Part shown: positions 61,864 to 64,000 of the stretch, in pieces
How positions within the stretch are numbered: the stretch's first letter is position 1
Layout: the number at the start of each line of letters is the position of its first letter
From: Hydrogenophilus sp.
Lineage (GTDB): Bacteria; Pseudomonadota; Gammaproteobacteria; Burkholderiales; Thiobacillaceae
NCBI GenBank assembly: GCA_020725265.1
Contig: DYFK01000001.1
Span: forward strand, 290,969-354,968
Direction of reading: 5' to 3'
Length of the DNA stretch: 64,000 nucleotides
Program-made: the position numbers and the translations under genes
Notes under the pieces: generated by a model
What the model was told of the DNA's origin: nothing
What the model saw: the letters and a program-made list of their open reading frames with translations, nothing else
Database searches by the model: none

Positions 61864-61911
61864 CAACCAACTGTTTCAACCGTGCTTTTTTAAACCGTAA
61901 GGAGAACTGAA

Positions 61912-62205
61912 ATGGCTGCTGTGACCGGAATTGCTCTTGGAATGATCGAAACCCGCGGTCTGGTGCCCGCGATTGAAGCCGCGGATGCCATGACCAAGGC
62001 GGCTGAAGTCCGCCTGGTGGGCCGTGAATTTGTTGGTGGCGGCTACGTCACCGTCATGGTGCGCGGCGAGACCGGTGCCGTGAACGCGGCGGTGCGCGCT
62101 GGCGCGGACGCCTGCGAGCGGGTCGGCGACGGCCTGGTCGCCGCCCACATCATCGCCCGCGTGCATTCGGAAGTGGAAGGCGTGCTGCCCCAAGCCGCCG
62201 CCTGA
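61912..62205 (+). CDS. csoS1: Carboxysome shell hexamer protein CsoS1 (copy 1)
   Basis: A 97-residue BMC-domain shell protein: [28 protein letters not shown], the [21 protein letters not shown] pore region, [16 protein letters not shown]. Hexamers tile the shell facets and pass bicarbonate and RuBP. AAGGAG precedes the ATG. It shares a ~60-base identical start with copy 3, including the leader. Confidence 0.95.
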   Translation: MAAVTGIALGMIETRGLVPAIEAADAMTKAAEVRLVGREFVGGGYVTVMVRGETGAVNAAVRAGADACERVGDGLVAAHIIARVHSEVEGVLPQAAA

Positions 62206-62241
62206 GCTGGATCTGACCTGATCGACTGAAGGAGAAATGAA

Positions 62242-62538
62242 ATGGCTGAAGTGACTGGAATTGCCCTGGGCATGATCGAAACCCGTGGCCTGGTGCCCGC
62301 CATCGAGGCGGCCGACGCCATGACCAAGGCCGCCGAGGTGCGCCTGATCGGCCGCCAGTTCGTCGGCGGCGGCTACGTCACCGTGCTGGTGCGCGGCGAG
62401 ACCGGCGCGGTCAACGCCGCCGTCCGCGCCGGCGCGGACGCCTGCGAGCGGGTCGGCGACGGACTGGTGGCCGCCCACATCATCGCCCGTGTCCACTCCG
62501 AGGTGGAAGGCATCCTGCCCAAGGCGCCGAGCGCATGA
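62242..62538 (+). CDS. csoS1: Carboxysome shell hexamer protein CsoS1 (copy 2)
   Basis: A 98-residue BMC-domain paralogue. It differs from copy 1 at a few places (MAEVTG start, LIGRQFVGGG, TVLVRGE, GILPKAPSA end) but keeps the pore and edge motifs. The leader (GAAGGAGAAATGAA) is like those of the other two. It is the most divergent of the three at DNA level. Confidence 0.95.
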   Translation: MAEVTGIALGMIETRGLVPAIEAADAMTKAAEVRLIGRQFVGGGYVTVLVRGETGAVNAAVRAGADACERVGDGLVAAHIIARVHSEVEGILPKAPSA

Positions 62539-62599
62539 GGCAGAAGGCGCGGGATGGGCGCGTCCCACCCGCGCGTACCCGATTTGAAGGAGAACTGAA

Positions 62600-62932
62600 A
62601 TGGCTGCTGTGACCGGAATTGCTCTTGGAATGATCGAAACCCGTGGCCTGGTGCCCGCCATCGAGGCGGCCGACGCCATGACCAAGGCGGCGGAAGTGCG
62701 CCTGGTGGGGCGCGAATTCGTCGGTGGCGGTTACGTCACCGTCATGGTGCGCGGCGAGACCGGCGCCGTGAACGCGGCGGTGCGCGCCGGCGCGGACGCC
62801 TGCGAGCGGGTCGGCGACGGCCTGGTCGCCGCTCACATCATCGCCCGCGTGCATTCGGAAGTCGAAGGCGTGCTGCCCGGCTCGCCCAACGCCGGCGGCG
62901 GCGGGCGGGATGGCGAGGTCGCGCGGAGCTGA
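62600..62932 (+). CDS. csoS1: Carboxysome shell hexamer protein CsoS1 (copy 3, C-terminally extended, CsoS1B-like)
   Basis: A 110-residue BMC-domain protein with a Gly/Arg-rich C-terminal extension ([17 protein letters not shown]), like the CsoS1B form of Halothiobacillus, which is also about 110 residues. At DNA level it is a mosaic: bases 1-44 equal copy 1, about 45-90 equal copy 2, and the rest is copy-1-like. This indicates gene conversion within the tandem array. Confidence 0.93.
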   Translation: MAAVTGIALGMIETRGLVPAIEAADAMTKAAEVRLVGREFVGGGYVTVMVRGETGAVNAAVRAGADACERVGDGLVAAHIIARVHSEVEGVLPGSPNAGGGGRDGEVARS

Positions 62933-62942
62933 GGGCCGGATC

Positions 62943-63419
62943 ATGTGGGCGAATCCTCGTCTCGCGGGCTACCTGACCCAGGCGCTGGACCATGAATTTT
63001 CCGTGGTGCAGCAATACCTGACCCAGGCCTGCCTGTGCGAACTCTGGGGCGAAGCGGGCCTGGCGGCCTACTTCCGCAAGGAGGCCAACGAGGAACAGGG
63101 CCACGCCGCCCGGCTCATCGGCCACCTGCTCAGCCTGGGTCTGGCCCCCAACGGCACCCGCTTGAAGCCGGTGCGCCCGGGCCGGGACCTGCGCGAGATG
63201 CTGCTGCTGGACCGGGGCCTGGAACTGGACGCGGTGCGGCTCTACCAGGATGCCCTGCATTACGCCCGGCGCTGCCGGGACGAAGTGGCGGCGACCCTGT
63301 TCGCCGAGCTGCTGGCGGATGAGCAAGGCCACTTGGCGGAGCTGGACCGCATGTTGTCGGAACTGGATGAGAAGGGTTGCGACCCGGTGCGTTTTCTAGA
63401 GGAGATATGCCATGTCTGA
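62943..63419 (+). CDS. Ferritin-like (bacterioferritin-like) diiron protein of the carboxysome operon
   Basis: A 158-residue four-helix ferritin-like protein. Metal ligands are visible as Glu18, Glu51-x2-His54 (EQGH), Glu94 and Glu127-x2-His130 (DEQGH), the bacterioferritin diiron set. Such a gene follows csoS1 in many cso operons; its role there is unknown, possibly iron or redox handling. I choose ATG 62943 (MWANPRL). The end overlaps the acRAF start by 8 bases. Confidence 0.88.
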   Translation: MWANPRLAGYLTQALDHEFSVVQQYLTQACLCELWGEAGLAAYFRKEANEEQGHAARLIGHLLSLGLAPNGTRLKPVRPGRDLREMLLLDRGLELDAVRLYQDALHYARRCRDEVAATLFAELLADEQGHLAELDRMLSELDEKGCDPVRFLEEICHV

Positions 63420-63693
63420 CACCCCTCCCGCCGGCTGGCAGGTGCAAGCCAGGCCCCCGGCGATGACCCGGCGTTTCGATTTTCCCGACTACGCCGCCAC
63501 CCGGGATTTCCTGGACGGCCTGACCAAGCTGTCGGAAGCGAGCGGCTACTACCCGGATCTGAACTTCGCCAAGACTCACGTCAACGTCAGCGTGGCGGCC
63601 AGGGACGAAGTCCTGGGGCCGAACGAATACGCCTTCGCCAGCCAGGTGGACGTCCTGGCCGCCACTCCGCCCGTCAACCTCGCGACGGGTTGA
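63412..63693 (+). CDS. Alpha-carboxysome RuBisCO assembly factor (pterin-dehydratase-like, acRAF)
   Basis: A 93-residue protein of the pterin-4a-carbinolamine dehydratase fold: RRFDFPDYAATRDFLDGLTKLSEASGYYPDLNF. The usual catalytic His-His-Pro is replaced by Tyr-Tyr-Pro here, so it cannot be a normal dehydratase; this is the mark of acRAF, a chaperone for RuBisCO assembly. GAGGAGATATGCC provides the ribosome-binding site. It precedes mcdA by four bases. Confidence 0.88.
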   Translation: MSDTPPAGWQVQARPPAMTRRFDFPDYAATRDFLDGLTKLSEASGYYPDLNFAKTHVNVSVAARDEVLGPNEYAFASQVDVLAATPPVNLATG

Positions 63694-63697
63694 GACC

Positions 63698-64000
63698 GTG
63701 GCTGCCTGGGTGCTGGCGCTGGCCAACCTCAAGGGCGGCTGCGGCAAGACCACGCTGGCACTGAATCTGGCCGCCGGCCTCGCCCGGCGAGACAGCGTGG
63801 GCCTGGTCGACGCCGACCCACAAGGGGCCATGCGCCACTGGGTAGCCTGGGGCGACGAGGAAAACGACGCCAGCGGCGACCGCGACTTGCCCCGGGTGCT
63901 GGCCGGCGGCGCCGACCCCCTGGGGGCCATCGCCCGGGCCGCCAGGAACCACGAACGGGTGATTGTGGACTGTCCACCCTCGCTGGACATGGCCGTTACC
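63698..64000 (+). CDS. mcdA: ParA-type carboxysome-positioning ATPase McdA (5' part; runs off the window)
   Basis: The first 101 codons of a ParA/MinD-family ATPase, starting GTG 63698 (VAAWVLALANLKGGCGKTT). The deviant Walker A KGGCGKTT (with the signature Lys), LVDADPQGAMRHW (Walker A') and VIVDCPPSLDMAV (Walker B) are complete. In alpha-carboxysome operons this gene distributes carboxysomes over the nucleoid with McdB; mcdB would be expected just beyond the window. The remainder is not visible. Confidence 0.85.
   Translation, partial: MAAWVLALANLKGGCGKTTLALNLAAGLARRDSVGLVDADPQGAMRHWVAWGDEENDASGDRDLPRVLAGGADPLGAIARAARNHERVIVDCPPSLDMAVT

Overview
The window is GC-rich DNA from a chemolithoautotrophic proteobacterium. 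The best fit is a betaproteobacterium of the Thiobacillus/Nitrosomonadales kind. Three things support this: the pilU/pilT | yggS-proC-yggT-DUF167 neighbourhood, the Calvin/glycolytic order tkt-gap-pgk-pyk-fba, and an alpha-carboxysome (cso) operon with its LysR-type regulator. Nitrate/NO-linked (NnrS) and anaerobic (class III ribonucleotide reductase) genes point to a facultatively anaerobic, possibly denitrifying or sulfur-oxidising lifestyle. The genus cannot be fixed from the sequence alone.

Layout. 1-2515: DUF2325-hemP-tonB-exbB-exbD, an energy-transduction operon with overlapping stops and starts. 2636-7422: an exported lamin-tail/CTERM protein, an EVE-domain protein, a TauE/SafE permease and a DUF3530 hydrolase, closed by a perfect 32-bp palindrome. 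7504-9735: pilT and pilU on the minus strand. 9782-14138: yggS-proC-yggT-DUF167-dynamin-like GTPase. 14133-16264: rng and maf on the minus strand. 16551-22585: a Fur-boxed operon with a TonB receptor, a NitT/TauT-type ABC importer and nnrS. 22659-30615: a minus-strand defence-type island (MmeI/YeeA-like methyltransferase, Schlafen-type AlbA_2 protein, DExH helicase, GIY-YIG nuclease), followed by an internally deleted nnrS remnant. 31092-34057: a LuxR-type regulator divergent from a beta-helix IPTL-CTERM protein, with a near-consensus lux box between them. 34117-37055: nrdG, a separately encoded glycyl-radical domain and nrdD, behind two NrdR boxes. 37232-40497: metR | metE. 40521-47312: a minus-strand set of rsmE, argA, a PhnD-like binding protein, a GGDEF-EAL sensor and a zinc-type (CZB) diguanylate cyclase. 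47391-48824: a thioredoxin-like protein and an inositol-monophosphatase-family enzyme.

49092-56203 is the carbon-metabolism operon tkt-gap-pgk-pyk-fba. Its intergenic spaces after gap carry long inverted repeats built from a 7-bp unit, and it ends in a strong intrinsic terminator. 56387-64000 holds cbbR on the minus strand, divergent from csoS2-csoSCA-csoS4A-csoS4B-csoS1(x3)-ferritin-like-acRAF-mcdA (cut by the window end). No cbbLS genes lie between cbbR and csoS2, so RuBisCO must be encoded elsewhere. Together the last two blocks supply CO2 fixation: cycle enzymes, carboxysome shell and scaffold, carbonic anhydrase, RuBisCO assembly factor and carboxysome positioning.

The points most worth a second look are: the four-gene methyltransferase/Schlafen/helicase/nuclease island and the nnrS scar beside it; the LuxR/lux-box/beta-helix pair; the class III reductase whose glycyl-radical domain is a separate 67-residue protein; the Fur-boxed TonB-ABC-NnrS operon of unknown substrate; the terminator-like hairpin between csoS4B and csoS1; the mosaic third csoS1 gene; and the heptamer hairpins of the tkt-fba operon.
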